Shown here piece by piece: positions 1-11,357 of a stretch of 64,000 nucleotides of DNA (position 1 is its first letter; every line of letters starts with the position of its first letter). The DNA is from Whitmania pigra (lineage: Eukaryota > Annelida > Clitellata > Hirudinida > Haemopidae). Location of the stretch: assembly GCA_021613335.1 (NCBI GenBank), contig JAJTWR010000419.1, positions 140,001-204,000 on the forward strand, read 5' to 3'. A model generated the notes under the pieces. The model ran no database searches. It was not told where the DNA came from and was given only the letters and a program-made list of their open reading frames with translations. The translations under genes and the position numbers were made by a program.

Positions 1-619
1 TCCAACTTGAAACTTTGAATTCTGAAAAATTGCTGGTGCCTACTGCCCTATCTATAACCACCGAAACCCCTAAAAGGCAGGCATGGGGTTGCGAACCCAA
101 ATCTTTGCAGATTCAATCCCTAGTAATTAGATAGCCCTGAGAAGTCTGTAAAACAAGACAGGAAGAGAAGACATGTTAAGTCTGTAATTACGAATTCAGC
201 ATTTCATTGCTCGACTTTTTGAAAAGGTCGCTCGTTACGCAACCCCACATGAGAGCGGTTACGGGTCATTGCATCACCTGTCAGCGGTTGGCTGGGCAAG
301 GTGGTTTCACCCTTTACTTTTGAACTTATGAATCTTGTTTCTCTGTGTGTTGTAGGGGATTTATAACTATAGTTAAAATGTAAAATATAAATCAATCCAT
401 CCATCCATCATTCATCTGTTTGTTAAGTAGCATTAATGTTGACATTGAAATCAATATTGCGGATAATAATTAATTTAAATTGTTAAGCTTAGTACTTTTA
501 TTATTCACAATTAAATTATTGTTAAATTGTTAATGTTAATTAATGATATTGTTAAATTAGTATCTCTGTTTTTTGTTGTGTGACATTTTTTACATTATAT
601 CTCGATCTAAGCCAATCAA
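1..619. other. AT-rich intergenic DNA, no gene seen
   Basis: I see no supported gene. A short GC-richer stretch near 85-125 (gcgaacccaa, then gattcaatccc) looks like a degraded tRNA-derived repeat. A 66-codon minus-strand frame at 204-404 resembles nothing I know. The last 150 bases are almost pure A/T. Confidence 0.5.
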
Positions 620-623
620 CACC

Positions 624-1654
624 TTCATTCATTCAATTCATTCATTCATTCATTCAGTCATTCATTCATTCAGGCATTCATTCATTCAGTCATTCATTCA
701 TTCATTCATCATCATTCATTCATTCATTCATTCATTCATTCATTCATTCATTCATTCATTCATTCATTCATTCATTCATTCATGCATTCATTCATTCATT
801 CATTCATATTCATTCATTCATTCATTCATTCATGCATTCATTCATTCATTCATTCATTCATTCATTCATTCATTCATCAGTCATTCATTCATTCATTCAG
901 TCATTCATTCATTCATTCATTCATTCATTCATCATTCATTCATTCATTCATCAGTCATTCATTCATTCATTCATTCATTCATTCATTCATTCATTCATGT
1001 CATTCATTCATTCATTCATTATTCATTCATTCATTCATTCATTCATTCATTCATTCATTCTTCATTCATTCATTCATTCATTCATTCATTCATTCATTCA
1101 TTCATTCATTCATTCATTCTTCATTCATTCATTCATTCATTCATTCATTCATTCATTCATTCATTCATTCATTCATATTCATTCATTCATTCATTCATCA
1201 TTCATTCATTCATTCATTCATTCATTCATTCATCATTCATTCATTCATTCATTCATTCATTCATTCATTCATTCATTCTTCATTCATTCATTCATTCATT
1301 CATTCATTCATTCATTCATTCATCATTCATTCATTCATTCATTCATTCATTCATTCATTCTTCATTCATTCATTCATTCATTCATTCATTCATTCATCAT
1401 TCATTCATTCATTCATTCATTCATTCATTCATTCATTCATTCATTCATTCATTCATTCATTCATCATTCATTCATTCATTCATTCATTCATTCATTCATT
1501 CATTCATTCATTCATTCATTCATTCATTCATTCATTCATTCATTCATTCATTCATTCATTCATTCATTCATTCATTCATTCATTCATTCATTCATTCATT
1601 CATTCATCATTCATTCATTCATTCATTCTTCATTCATTCATTCATTCATTCATT
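624..1654. repeat. (ATTC)n tetranucleotide tract, about 1 kb
   Basis: About 1 kb of ATTC (complement GAAT) repeats. It is interrupted irregularly by 3-base units (ATC, TTC) and single variants such as GCATTC and CAGTCATTC, so the phase shifts many times. Interruptions are denser at the 5' side, and the 3' half holds longer pure runs. Long reading frames of Ile-His-Ser-Phe repeats exist in all three plus frames only because a 4-base repeat without stops is open everywhere. A short (ATCC)n run follows at 1667-1694. Confidence 0.97.
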
Positions 1655-1694
1655 TATCTCTACCAGTCCATCCATCCATCCATCCATCTATCCA

Positions 1695-2399
1695 TGGAGA
1701 TATTAATAAGTGGAACGATTTAATTTGCACGCTCCGGAATTCTCAGCGGTCTCTTTGATGATTTTTTTACGACATCAGCTTCACCTGGTCGCCAGTGTGG
1801 TCGTAATAGTTGCAGCTTGTGTCGTCAGTGATCGGATAAAGATGGTCAAAGAAACTTATCGACAAAATACGAAGAAGAGCTAATCAGAACAGTAGTATCA
1901 GACACATAGAGGCAATAAGAGACACATACAGGTACAAGATAAACTTCAGTCTACATTTTACCTAATTTGATCACCTGAATTAACAACCACGGCATATCTG
2001 AAGGCAACGGTCATTCTCAGGAAGCATCAGCAGACGAAATAACGCCTACTTACTTTTCGTGTTAATCCAGACGTCCTGGGTTCAACCCCGGGCGTGGTCT
2101 GACGTCAATCGCTTCCCAGCAACTTGTGCCAGGCATGCGATAAATCAAATTAGGGATTGTGCAATCGAGGTCAACGGACCGTACAGCCGTGCCCCGGGTG
2201 CACGGGCGGTGATGGGCAGCAGAAGATTCTTGACATAGCGTCGGTTGCGCAATAGGTCACAAAAGGTCACAAGTGCAGTGAAGCGTGTCGGATTGTTGGA
2301 CATGGCAATAACTTTCTTGACTCTTGGTCTCCTGGATCCACCACTCCATCACATATTCCATTCTTCTGTCCATACGATCTGTCATCTATAATATTTATT
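1695..2399. other. Spacer with tRNA-like repeat fragment
   Basis: No gene recognised. Around 2075-2100 a sequence matching a Pol III B-box (ggttcaacccc) lies in a GC-rich stretch running to about 2250, consistent with a degraded tRNA-derived SINE. No cloverleaf or good A-box is apparent, so I do not call a tRNA gene. Confidence 0.4.
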
Positions 2400-2822
2400 T
2401 ATCCATCCGTCCGTCCATCCGTCCACCCGTCCATCCGCCCATCCGTCCATCCGCTCATCCGTCCATCCATCCATCCATCCATCCATCCATCCATCCATCC
2501 ATCCATCCATCCATCCATCCATCCATCCATCCATCCAGCCATCCATCCATCCATCCATCCATCCATCCATCCATCCATCCATCCATCCATCCATCCATCC
2601 ATCCATCCATCCATCCATCCATCCATCCATCCATCCATCCATCCATCCATCCATCCATCCATCCATCCATCCTCCATCCATCCATCCATCCATCATCATC
2701 CATCCATCATCCATCCATCCATCCATCCATCCATCCATCCATCCATCCATCCATCCATCCATCCATCCATCCATCCATCCATCCATCCATCCATCCATCC
2801 ATCCATCCATCCATCCATCCAT

Positions 2823-2854
<32 letters not shown>
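2400..2854. repeat. (ATCC)n tetranucleotide tract, about 0.45 kb
   Basis: Long run of ATCC (complement GGAT). The first 60 bases are degenerate (ccgt/ccgc variants), the middle is nearly pure, and there are three small interruptions near 2669-2712. The open frames (Ile-His-Pro-Ser on plus, Met-Asp-Gly-Trp on minus) are repeat artefacts. Confidence 0.97.
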
Positions 2855-3136
2855 TCAAGAATTCCTCTCGACATCACCTGACAAGAAACAACAACAGTCT
2901 TTCCTTCATTAAGTCTTCAACCTGACACTTCTGATTGTTCATGGACCCGACTGACCCAATTTACTCTTAGAATGACCCAATTTTACGACTAAACAATGTT
3001 CTCGGACCAGTGACGGACAGCCAATCAACGTTCAGGGTGACATAACAAAGGGTTGACAATTGACACGATCTCGTTCAATCCATTTCACTCCTGCAATTTC
3101 AGTTCACTTCATTCTGCGTTCCTGATGACAGTTTAC
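2855..3136. other. Short spacer, no gene seen
   Basis: Unique-looking sequence between the ATCC tract and a MITE-like repeat. I recognise no feature. Confidence 0.4.
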
Positions 3137-3310
3137 GCAGGCCCGTATTTAGGTTTACGGGTTCAGACCCCCCCGAAATATTAAAAAATAATTTTTAATA
3201 ATAAATTTTATTGATTTATATAACATCATAAAATTACAAAACCTTGCAATCATCTCTATTTATTATTATGACCATAATTTGATTTTGATATTGAGTTTGA
3301 TTTTAAAAAA
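3137..3310 (-). mobile_element. MITE-like element, same family as 22926-23121
   Basis: Starts with caggcccgtattt, then a ccccccgaaatatt block, followed by AT-rich DNA. The order matches the reverse complement of 22926-23121, including the shared segments tgatttatataac and taatttgattttgat. The far end is lost or diverged here. The family is non-coding and probably a non-autonomous DNA transposon; I cannot assign a superfamily. Confidence 0.5.
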
Positions 3311-3808
3311 AGATTTAGCGGAATTAAGAAAAACGAAATCATTTGTAAAATATTGGTCAAGAAATTCTTTATTTAAAACTTCAAACTTCAGGCCTACCAG
3401 GGGTCGCCCATGGAAGTGCATCAAGTATGTAGGGTTGTCAAGTACACAGGCGATATCTGATCCAATCATAGTTACAGATTCTTATGACATTCCTTAGAAT
3501 TAAATTATTATTATTTTTTAAAATTTATTATCGACAACGATGTAAGTTAGTGAGATGTAAGATTTGTATATTCATTTGTTCTGTTAAAATTGTTTTAAAG
3601 TCAATATTAATTTCATCTCACTCGACAGAGAGCGCGCCATAATTGGTAATGACTTTCGAAATATTTTTATATAAGTAAAATATAAAATAAAATCATAAAA
3701 TTAAAAAAATAAAGATAAAAAATTAAAATAATTATTGCATCGGTGATGCACGAGCAAATATCACTTAACATAATCGATGTCAAGAATTACAGTAGCGACA
3801 TCTGTCGT
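3311..3808. other. AT-rich spacer, no gene seen
   Basis: Overlapping short frames on both strands around 3266-3497 (67 and 72 codons) have no recognisable motif. The rest is A/T-rich. Confidence 0.4.
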
Positions 3809-4510
3809 TTAAACAATCCAAGGCCTCCAAATATTTTTAGAAAATTTGGAAATCACCAAATTCCTTGAAAAATCCACTTGGTCTTGATCTTGGGGGCTAT
3901 GGTTGAACTTCACCTGGGGATATACCTGGTTGTTAAACCTGCTTCCCTTGAGTAACTTGATGGGATCTTGTTCAGAAGAGGAACAAAGCTTTCCAGTTGA
4001 GTGAATTTCTTTGTTTAGATACGATTTTATCTTGGAGGGGCTGACTTTGATCTTCTGAAAATTCGAGACCGAGTTTAGTGAGATCTTGTTGCGATTTCCA
4101 ATTTTACACGAAGAAATTTCTGGACCACACCCAAAACTTTCGTGTTGCGGTAATTCCACACGTTCATCACTTTCTAAATCTTCTCGGCAATAGCTGCCTA
4201 CGCAATTATTCACGAGTTCTTCAGCATTGATTTTCCCAAAAGATTTACTCAACCCAGCATCTCGAGACTTTCCATAGCAGTCACAGCAATCGGCCTTTCC
4301 GGACGAGACAAGCCATAAGTATTTTCTGGTGATCAAGTCCAACTTGGAGGCTGACCTTCTCAACAAATCGTATCTGCCTCCGCAGTAAAAAGACTTTTCA
4401 ATGAGAAGGGAATCTTCTAAATGTTTGAGGAGTCTCCAGGCACCGATCTTCAGATCCATTTTTCGACTCGAATGAAGACTCCAGAGAAACCACCTGTCCA
4501 CCTGCCGCAT
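3809..4510 (-). CDS. Unrecognised ORF, 233 codons
   Basis: Longest non-repetitive frame on the minus strand in the first 8 kb. The predicted protein is hydrophilic, rich in Ser, Lys and Asp, with no signal peptide or membrane segment and several Cys in its first half (a CCDC cluster and others). I do not recognise a domain. It stands out from its A/T-rich surroundings by mixed base composition and a full-length open frame, so it may be a real single-exon gene or a large exon. An in-frame Met about 18 residues in (MDLKIG) could be the true start. No neighbouring exon or promoter is evident. A chance ORF or a decayed gene remains possible. Confidence 0.35.
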   Translation of the reverse strand: MRQVDRWFLWSLHSSRKMDLKIGAWRLLKHLEDSLLIEKSFYCGGRYDLLRRSASKLDLITRKYLWLVSSGKADCCDCYGKSRDAGLSKSFGKINAEELVNNCVGSYCREDLESDERVELPQHESFGCGPEISSCKIGNRNKISLNSVSNFQKIKVSPSKIKSYLNKEIHSTGKLCSSSEQDPIKLLKGSRFNNQVYPQVKFNHSPQDQDQVDFSRNLVISKFSKNIWRPWIV

Positions 4511-4644
4511 GCAGGATTCGAAGCCACGACTGTAGTGCTGGAGACTGTGATCTACAAAAGGTTCACCGAGTATGTGTAGAGTGTGTTGGCTTATTAAATT
4601 GTTTTATAGTTAACAATTGCAATATTTTTATTAATAATTATTTG

Positions 4645-4795
4645 TATATTAATAGAACAATTTCTTTAATGTGTTTAAACTGAAAATAAAGTGAATTTTA
4701 CATATTTTACTTCCAATTATTATAGTAAATTCACTAATAATGCCAGTTTAAACACATTAAAGAAAATTTTGTATTAATATTCGCCCACTAGAGAC
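4645..4795. repeat. Imperfect inverted repeat (hairpin/MITE-like)
   Basis: The arm tttaatgtgtttaaactg near 4670 is matched by its reverse complement cagtttaaacacattaaa near 4745. Partial pairing extends outward through attaata/tattaat flanks and inward through gtgaattt/aaattcac. Arms are about 50-60 bases with a short loop. This could be a small MITE or a cruciform-forming palindrome; I see no clear target duplication. Confidence 0.6.
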
Positions 4796-5059
4796 AACTG
4801 CAAGATAATGACTACGTCGGCCAAAACGATGAAGCTGGTGACAATGGCGGATGGGACGAGCTCCATGATGGATGACATTCAAGATCGTCTGAATAATGTC
4901 TCGAGTTAGTGTCTTGTTGTCTCGGGACGCAATAGTTATGCTTTGTCTCTAATGGACTTTCTCTTTCTAAGCGCGTGTGATAATTAGCACTCATTACATT
5001 AAAAAGATGACTGTAGAAGTGGTACTACCGCGTGGTCCAATTGTCGAGACCATTGCCCC

Positions 5060-5300
5060 CCCCCCATGATGATGATGATGATAAAGATTGTAATTATAAT
5101 ATCATGTAATAATATAATAACAATAACAATAATAATGATAATAATAATAATATTGATAATAACAATAACAATAATAATAATAATAATGATAATAATATTG
5201 ATAACGACGATTATGATACATTATTAATATAGTATAGCAATAATGATTTATTATCATTATTATTATCATCATTATCATCATCATATAGAACATCCCATAG
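5060..5300. repeat. AAT/ATC trinucleotide low-complexity DNA
   Basis: Mixed (ATG)n, (AAT)n, (AAC)n and (ATC)n runs. Open minus frames rich in Tyr/Met/Ile are artefacts of this composition. Confidence 0.9.
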
Positions 5301-5629
5301 AATACTGATACCGATGGAAAGATACAGAAGCAGAGAAACAAGTATTGTTGTAGCTGACGAAGAGACGGACCCGAGAAATGAAAAATTGCGATTAAAATTA
5401 GTAATTTCCGTTTTTAATTTTTTTATGAGCGAGCATTTTGGACGTTGTTCGTGTTGAGGACAAATGGCTTTTGTAAGGAGATTATCTCGTGTTTATCATG
5501 TCTTCTTTTAAGACTATTTAGACTTTAATTGACTGCCATTTATAAAAAGACGATGATGTTGTTAATGGTTGTAATACTATTAATGATAATATTATTATTA
5601 ATGAAAGTTTTATGTTATATTAAAAAATA

Positions 5630-5765
5630 ATATATTCAAAATATATATATCAAATATATTTAAAAAATGTATATTAAATATATTAAAAATATATATTAAA
5701 TATATTAACAAATATATATTAAATATATTAACAAATATATATTAAATATATTAAATGATATATAT
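5630..5765. repeat. AT minisatellite
   Basis: Several tandem copies of a unit of about 24-27 bases built on aaatatattaacaaatatat, decaying at both edges. Confidence 0.8.
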
Positions 5766-6545
5766 TAAAAAAATAAATTAATTGATGTTCAAAGTCTAAT
5801 TGTTTCATCTTTGTAGCGATAATACCGTATTTCCACGAAAATAACAACTGCCCCGAAAATAAGCCCTACGCCAACGATAACACTTGTCGTCGTAGTCATC
5901 ATCATCATCATCATCATCATTATCATCACCATCAACTGATAAAATAGATATTAAATAAATAATCAAGTAAGTAAAATAAATAATCTAAGAATGTCTTTGG
6001 AAATGGTTGCTGTGTTGGATTTAGATATGGACTTTGTCAACCAATGACACCTTTTTTTGGTTGTCAGGGGTGCAACAGGACTGGCGCAGAGGGTTGTGGG
6101 CCCCCATCACCATACTGCACCTGGGCAAATCCGGCGCTAATTGATTAATCGATCGATTAAATGATCGACCGCTTAATCGATCCATTTAAATGATTTGTCG
6201 ATTTAAACCATTAAAACCTTTAAGTTCGTTTGACGGGCACTCTTTTGCCAGGATGTTGTTCCGCTTGAGTGAGTTCATCAGCATTACGGTCGTCTCCAAA
6301 ATGTCGGCCTTCTCCATCTTGGAAGAAACCTGTGGAAGGATGATGATGTTAATTATAAATTTTTACAAATAATTATTAATATAATATTTTATATATAATA
6401 AATATAACTTAATAATTTAAATTATTAAAATAATTAACTGCGATTAAATAATTTAATAATTATTAAAAAGTACTTGTATCTAATTTAGTTTTATATTGTT
6501 AATTGAAATAATATCTTGTTTTTTAAATAAGTTTGTTTACGGCAG

Positions 6546-6552
6546 TGCGATG

Positions 6553-6584
<32 letters not shown>

Positions 6585-6643
6585 GATGATGATGGATGAT
6601 GATGATGATGAATGATGATGATGATGGTAGTGGTGATGATGAC
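6546..6643. repeat. (GAT)n microsatellite
   Basis: GATGAT repeats with GGT and GAAT interruptions. His- and Ser-rich minus-strand frames here are artefacts. Confidence 0.95.
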
Positions 6644-8367
6644 GACCTTTGTTTTCCATTTAATGTCCAGAAGAATTTTTCTAAGTTCTTCCAAACAGCC
6701 GTTGATCCTCTGACGTCGGCGTTTTTCAACTATTGGTTTGTTGGACTGAATTTAAACATTTTAAATAAATAAGTGAACAATTATGAATAAAATATCCGCA
6801 ATAAAAATTTTAATTTTTTGCATTATGGTCATGTCTTTGAAGCTAAAAATTAATCGTATAAACTTTTTGACATTTAATCGCTTGTGCGTAATAAGTAACG
6901 ACGATGTAAATAGCCAATTTGTCAACGTTGTTGTTGTTATTATTATTATTATTGTTAGTAAAATATTTAATTTACAGAAGCAAAACAGAAAAAACAAAAT
7001 TCTGAATTACTTTTCCCGATTTTCTGACCTCCATTAATATTGAGCCTCAATATGAATTAAACTCAAATAGTGCTCTAAAAAGATGGAACATCTACCAACG
7101 ATTACTTATCCTAACTAGTTAACTGTTGGTAAACTATTTTAATAATTAATTACTTAACCACTCTTAAAACAACGCCAATCCGATCGAAAGACAAAGTCAA
7201 GCGAAACTACAGGTTGATTGCAGGTGTTCTTATAAGGATAATGCTGGATGAAAGTTCATGCGAGGAATTATAATTTATCCTACATACCAGTATTAATAAA
7301 AAATATTTAAAAGAATATTTAAATCTAAAATTAACTTCCAAAACCTTACATATAACTTTTTAAAGTCGAGTTATTAAAACTTGATTCAAAATACCGGAAA
7401 ATGCGCGAAAGCAACTCCCAATACTCAAAAAATACGAGGTCGAAGTTGGTCCACATTTTTGGTAATCGTAACTTTCAGCTAATCCAGAGTGCAATGGATC
7501 AATTTTCAATTTATTTAACTTATTTTCTGAGTGCACAAAATAATTCCACAGGTATGTGCAGGCACTACAACAAGCAGATCCGACGATTGGCTAAAAGAAA
7601 GCAATTGATGAAAACTTATGCATACAAATATTAATTCAATAAACCGTCAGAAATGTTAAGTGTTAACTAATGATTTAAACAGTTTAAACATTGTCGAAGC
7701 ATAAGCGGACCTCAGTGAAAAGTGAATTCCATGTCCAATGTCCATAGACATGGAACAACCAGTCTTCCTGTCTGACTGTCCTGACCTAAAAACTGAATTG
7801 GAATGTTACCCAATCATTTGGCCGCGTTTATTATTTTATTGATTTTTATTGGATTTTTTAGTGATTTGTTAATTTTTCTTATTAAATAATGTTATGCAAT
7901 TGAATAATAATAAGTTACCAAGTTATTTATTTAGTAGAACGTTTGCGCTCTTAATTTTTCACGCGCAGAATTCTTCAATTTTTCCATTTCACGGAAGAAA
8001 AAAGCATTTCTAAATTTTTTTTCTTCGAAGATTTAAAAAAAAAAGAAGACATTGTTATTTAATGCAAATGCATTTGTCGTTGATTTTAGTAAACAATGAC
8101 AGAGTTTTTGGCTTATTTCAAAATTAATTTTCATTCTTTCTTTTACATTTTTTTTGAAATCAAATTGAAATAAACTGGATTAATATAAGTTGGAATTTTG
8201 TGACTGTGGACGTTCAGAGGAAGAAAAAAACTGAAGATATAATTGTTGTTGAGAAACTTCATGAATGGTTGTCTTGATCTTGCATAAATTTGATCTTCAA
8301 GTATATCCATCATATTCAAACCAATTTTAATACCTTTACAGTCCTTGTTGATACTGCTCAAGTCATT

Positions 8368-9873
8368 ATGTCCTTCGTTGGCTCTATAATTCTGATCCTG
8401 TCATCCTCTTTTGTTAGCCCAGTACGGGCTTATGACGGATCAATAATGAAAGTGGCTGGAGAGTACTTCTACAGAGTTGAAAGTCTGACTCCTCAATCCA
8501 CGGACTGTAGGTCATCCTTTGCCTCTGACCTCAAATGGGCCATTGTATCGGTCGCAACAGCCAGGGAATGTTCCAAAGTCTGCATCAGAAACTATACCTG
8601 GTGCTTGGCGTTTAAGATTCTTGACGCATATGTTAATAAGGTGTGCGTCGTCGCAGAAATTGGAGAGGATACGTACCACAACTGCTATCCTTACTATAGA
8701 GTACCAGGTATTGATTGTTACATTTATCTTGTTATCTTGGTTTTAGAAGATAGTTCGTAGTCAGGTTTGTAAATGTGAAAATATTTCCGTTTTAAATATA
8801 TCTTGGGGTTTAAAATCTAATTCAGATAAAGACTAGACATCTTATTGGTTTTTTAATAAATAAAAAAATAATGACAAATAAAAAAATTTCAAAATCACTC
8901 ATTTAGTTTACAATGAATTTTGAGGATCATTTTTATTTTATCTTACGTTTCAGTTTGCAGAATTAGAGGATATTCCTGGGGTGCCAATGATCCTCCCACT
9001 GCCTCCATAAATGCCAACATCTCCGTTCTCAAAGGACAAAAGAAAATAATCGCGGCTAATGGAATAAATGTTGTGATCTTGAACACGACAACTTGTGATA
9101 TCAGTGATGTTTATACATTCAATACATATTCTGATCCGTATGCTGCTAGCAGTTTTAGGAGTTTTATTGAGGTATGATGAAGTTTCAAAAAGTTTAATAT
9201 TGATGTTAAAGGTTTAAACAAAGCGCTGTATAAATCATTGCTTCAACCTGGTTGGTCCCCAGTTTAGGATGCCCTCTCATGAGTAATTTTGTAAGATAAG
9301 GAGTTGCCCACTGGGACAAGACCCCTTTAAGAACAGCTCTGAACTGTCCAGATATCCTTTTTTATTAGAAGATTATATCAATTCAATTCCTGTATTAAAT
9401 CTATTAATTATTAATGAAGTAAACATTCTAATGTGATCTCGTAAATTTACTTTATTTCCTACGACCCCAGGGTTTCCAGGAGGGGACAGTGCTTATCGGG
9501 ACAGTCTACCATGACGCCTCATCACAACTCAGCTCCATTTACGCATACTTGAACTCTCTCAATGTAACCGTCGGAGATGTTACTTACGGCGGCAAGTTTG
9601 CTTTTGCCATAATTAAAGGCTCCAGTAAGAGAACTGTTTTGAAGAAAAGTTTAGCTCACACACCGTTGATGTTTGGCATAGATGTATACGGTAAGAATTA
9701 GATGCTTGGATAAGGTACTGCATGGAAGGAGATGTGATGAGGATAATTATGTTTGGTTTGTGGTACGCAATGATCGTATTAAAACCAATAATAAGCTTAT
9801 AATGTTTTTTTACAATTCAGGAGAGCTGATGCCTGGCTACGATTCAATTCATTTCTTTATCAGAATATTCTGA
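8368..9873 (+). CDS. Secreted PAN-ILEI protein, divergent four-exon member
   Basis: Predicted exons are 8368-8707, 8954-9171, 9471-9690 and 9821-9873; all junctions are GT-AG and in phase, giving 276 aa. Exon 1 begins with a signal peptide (MSFVGSIILILSSSF...) and holds a Cys-rich PAN/apple-like region (ARECSKVC, then WCLAFK). The longer upstream frame from 8290 is rejected because the signal peptide starts at 8368. Exons 2-3 form an ILEI/FAM3-like domain: GINVVILN, TFNTYSD, GTVLIGTVYHDAS, then GKFAFAIIKGS. Exon 4 is a 17-residue tail. The same domain order recurs in the array from 22.4 kb, but here an extra phase-0 intron splits the ILEI domain and the primary sequence is only distantly similar. 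It is likely an older or founder-type paralogue. Function unknown; extracellular location is inferred from the signal peptide. Confidence 0.8.
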
Positions 9874-10121
9874 AGCCTGCGAACACTTTGGGCCATTTAT
9901 ATCAAGTTGTTTCGTGACGTGGATGTCAAACTTCAGCAATATGAGACGTTATAAAAAATTAATAATTATTTTAAAATTTATTTCAAAATTTTAATAAATT
10001 TTAATTTTAACTACAAGATTTTATTGTGTTCTTTTTAATGATCTTTGGAATGCTTCCTTGAGTACATCTGTGATGCTGAAAAACATTCAGGCAAGGCATT
10101 TGAATACTTTCGCATTTCGCC

Positions 10122-11357
10122 ATGGATAAAGTCGAGGTTAAGGTAGATGTAAAGAACAGGTTCCTTGCGTTTGAGCAAGAAGGCGATGATGACGCTGCTG
10201 GAGAACTTCTTGATAAGTTCAATCAGAAGAAGGAAGAGAAAGCACTGAAGAATGCCATCAAGGCTGCTGCCAAAGAAAAGTCCCGACCCAAGAAGCAAGA
10301 TATGATTGACGTTTCTCCTAAAAGTGGGAAAAGTGGGTCAACCGTGGAAGGGAGCACAACTCTTCAAATTGACGAGAAAAAGAAGAAGAAGAAGAAAAAG
10401 AGGGTAGAGAGTGTCTCTGAGGTGGTCGTTGATGAGCGACCGAGAGAAAAAGTTGTTTATCAAGGAGGCAAAGAGTTCACTAAAAAAACGAACTCAGCCT
10501 TTGCTGCAAAGATGTTAGCTGCGGCAAGAGAAGCTGAACAAAGTGCCAAAAACGACAGACCTTACGGAGGCAGAGAAGGATTTAGGAGAGACCGAGAAAG
10601 GTTTGTTAAACCAGCGCACGAAGCCAACTTTACTGCAAACGATGATGTATCATCAGGCCAATTTGAGGAGATGCCAAAATATGATAGATCTTACAACGCT
10701 AGAGGTGGTTATAGGCAAGGTCTACGAGGTGGATTTAACGATAAAGTTCAACAAGGTTCATTCTCCGAAAATGCTGTTGTCGCTGAAGGGTCTTCTTCAA
10801 GCCATGTTGAAGAAAATTACAGGAATAGTAGGCCTTACAGGGGCAGAGGAAGTTTTAATCAAGGTAGATATGGATTTAGCAACCAAATTCAAGTCCCTTC
10901 TTCAGAGAACCCTGCTGCTGTCGTCGAGGAGGCTTCATCAAGCCAAATCGGACAAAAGTCAAGAGTTGACAGACCTTACAGGGGTAGGGCAGGATATAGA
11001 AGAGATAGAGAAGAGTTTGATAGACAAACGTCTGAACCAGAGGTGAAGCAGTACACATTGGATGAGTGGAAGCAAATGCAGGCCGAGATCCGAAACAAGT
11101 CTTCACTGAATGTGACTAAAGTCAATGAAGGTGCCAAAAAGAATGAAACAGAGGAAAAGGTTAAGGTGAAAAAGGTCGTAAAGAAGGAGGATAGCAAGTC
11201 CGATATTCAGATCAAATTCGGGACAGCCAGCTACGGCAGAAGAAGAGGCAGAGGTGGGAATGACAGAAGAGACTTCAGGGATGAGAGTGGAGCTCCAAGA
11301 GTGTTTGCAGAGGCTCCAAATGTCTCGGACGATTCTGCTTTTCCCCGTCTTAAGTAA
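10122..11357 (+). CDS. SERBP1/HABP4-like RNA-binding protein, copy 1
   Basis: Intronless 411-aa ORF. The N-terminus (VKNRFLAFEQEGDDD) matches the start typical of the HABP4/SERBP1 (PAI-RBP1; fly Vig) family. A poly-Lys run lies near residue 88. The middle holds four imperfect RPYRGR-G-type Arg/Gly repeats. YTLDEWKQMQAE is the family's conserved DEWK motif. An RRRGRGG box and an AFPRLK terminus end the protein. Family members bind RNA and ribosomes in the cytoplasm and are RGG-methylated; that role is inferred. The start is decided by an in-frame TGA seven codons upstream. AATAAA follows near 11440. Copy 2 (14218-15453) differs at only four residues (A33V, N43K, H228N and D404N, counted approximately). 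Vertebrate relatives have introns, so a retrocopy origin before the duplication is possible. Confidence 0.9.
   Translation: MDKVEVKVDVKNRFLAFEQEGDDDAAGELLDKFNQKKEEKALKNAIKAAAKEKSRPKKQDMIDVSPKSGKSGSTVEGSTTLQIDEKKKKKKKKRVESVSEVVVDERPREKVVYQGGKEFTKKTNSAFAAKMLAAAREAEQSAKNDRPYGGREGFRRDRERFVKPAHEANFTANDDVSSGQFEEMPKYDRSYNARGGYRQGLRGGFNDKVQQGSFSENAVVAEGSSSSHVEENYRNSRPYRGRGSFNQGRYGFSNQIQVPSSENPAAVVEEASSSQIGQKSRVDRPYRGRAGYRRDREEFDRQTSEPEVKQYTLDEWKQMQAEIRNKSSLNVTKVNEGAKKNETEEKVKVKKVVKKEDSKSDIQIKFGTASYGRRRGRGGNDRRDFRDESGAPRVFAEAPNVSDDSAFPRLK

Larger units (their letters stand above)
4511..8367. other. Gene-poor AT-rich intergenic region
   Basis: No gene I can support. It contains an imperfect palindrome (4645-4795), AAT/ATC low-complexity DNA (5060-5300), an AT minisatellite (5630-5765), a transposon-terminus-like stretch at about 5826-5880 (cgaaaataa and ccccgaaaataagccc), an ATC run near 5895-5935, a TTAATCGATC palindromic patch (6140-6185) and a GAT tract (6546-6643). 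A 77-codon plus frame at 7401-7634 (basic C-terminus) has no recognisable family. Confidence 0.45.

Noticed and set aside
573..1758. Three overlapping 313-392 codon frames rich in Ile-His-Ser-Phe
   Set aside because: Translation of the (ATTC)n tract, open in all three frames because the repeat contains no stop; not genes.
2060..2110. Possible tRNA gene
   Set aside because: Only a B-box-like match; no A-box at the right distance and no foldable cloverleaf seen. The same applies near 100, 16614, 30830, 36740 and 45529, which fit SINEs.
2324..2881. Frames of Ile-His-Pro-Ser (plus) and Met-Asp-Gly-Trp (minus) repeats
   Set aside because: Translation of the (ATCC)n tract on both strands.
3809..4510. 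Resemblance of the SFYCGGRYDLLRR stretch to tetratricopeptide-like ciliary transport proteins
   Set aside because: The similarity is limited to a few residues and the rest does not match; no function assigned.
7401..7634. 77-codon plus frame with basic C-terminal region
   Set aside because: No recognisable motif, no neighbouring exon; plausible chance ORF.
10543..11197. Frames in other phases and on the minus strand over both SERBP1-like genes (also 14639-15564)
   Set aside because: Shadows of the conserved main frame; they recur identically only because the DNA is duplicated.
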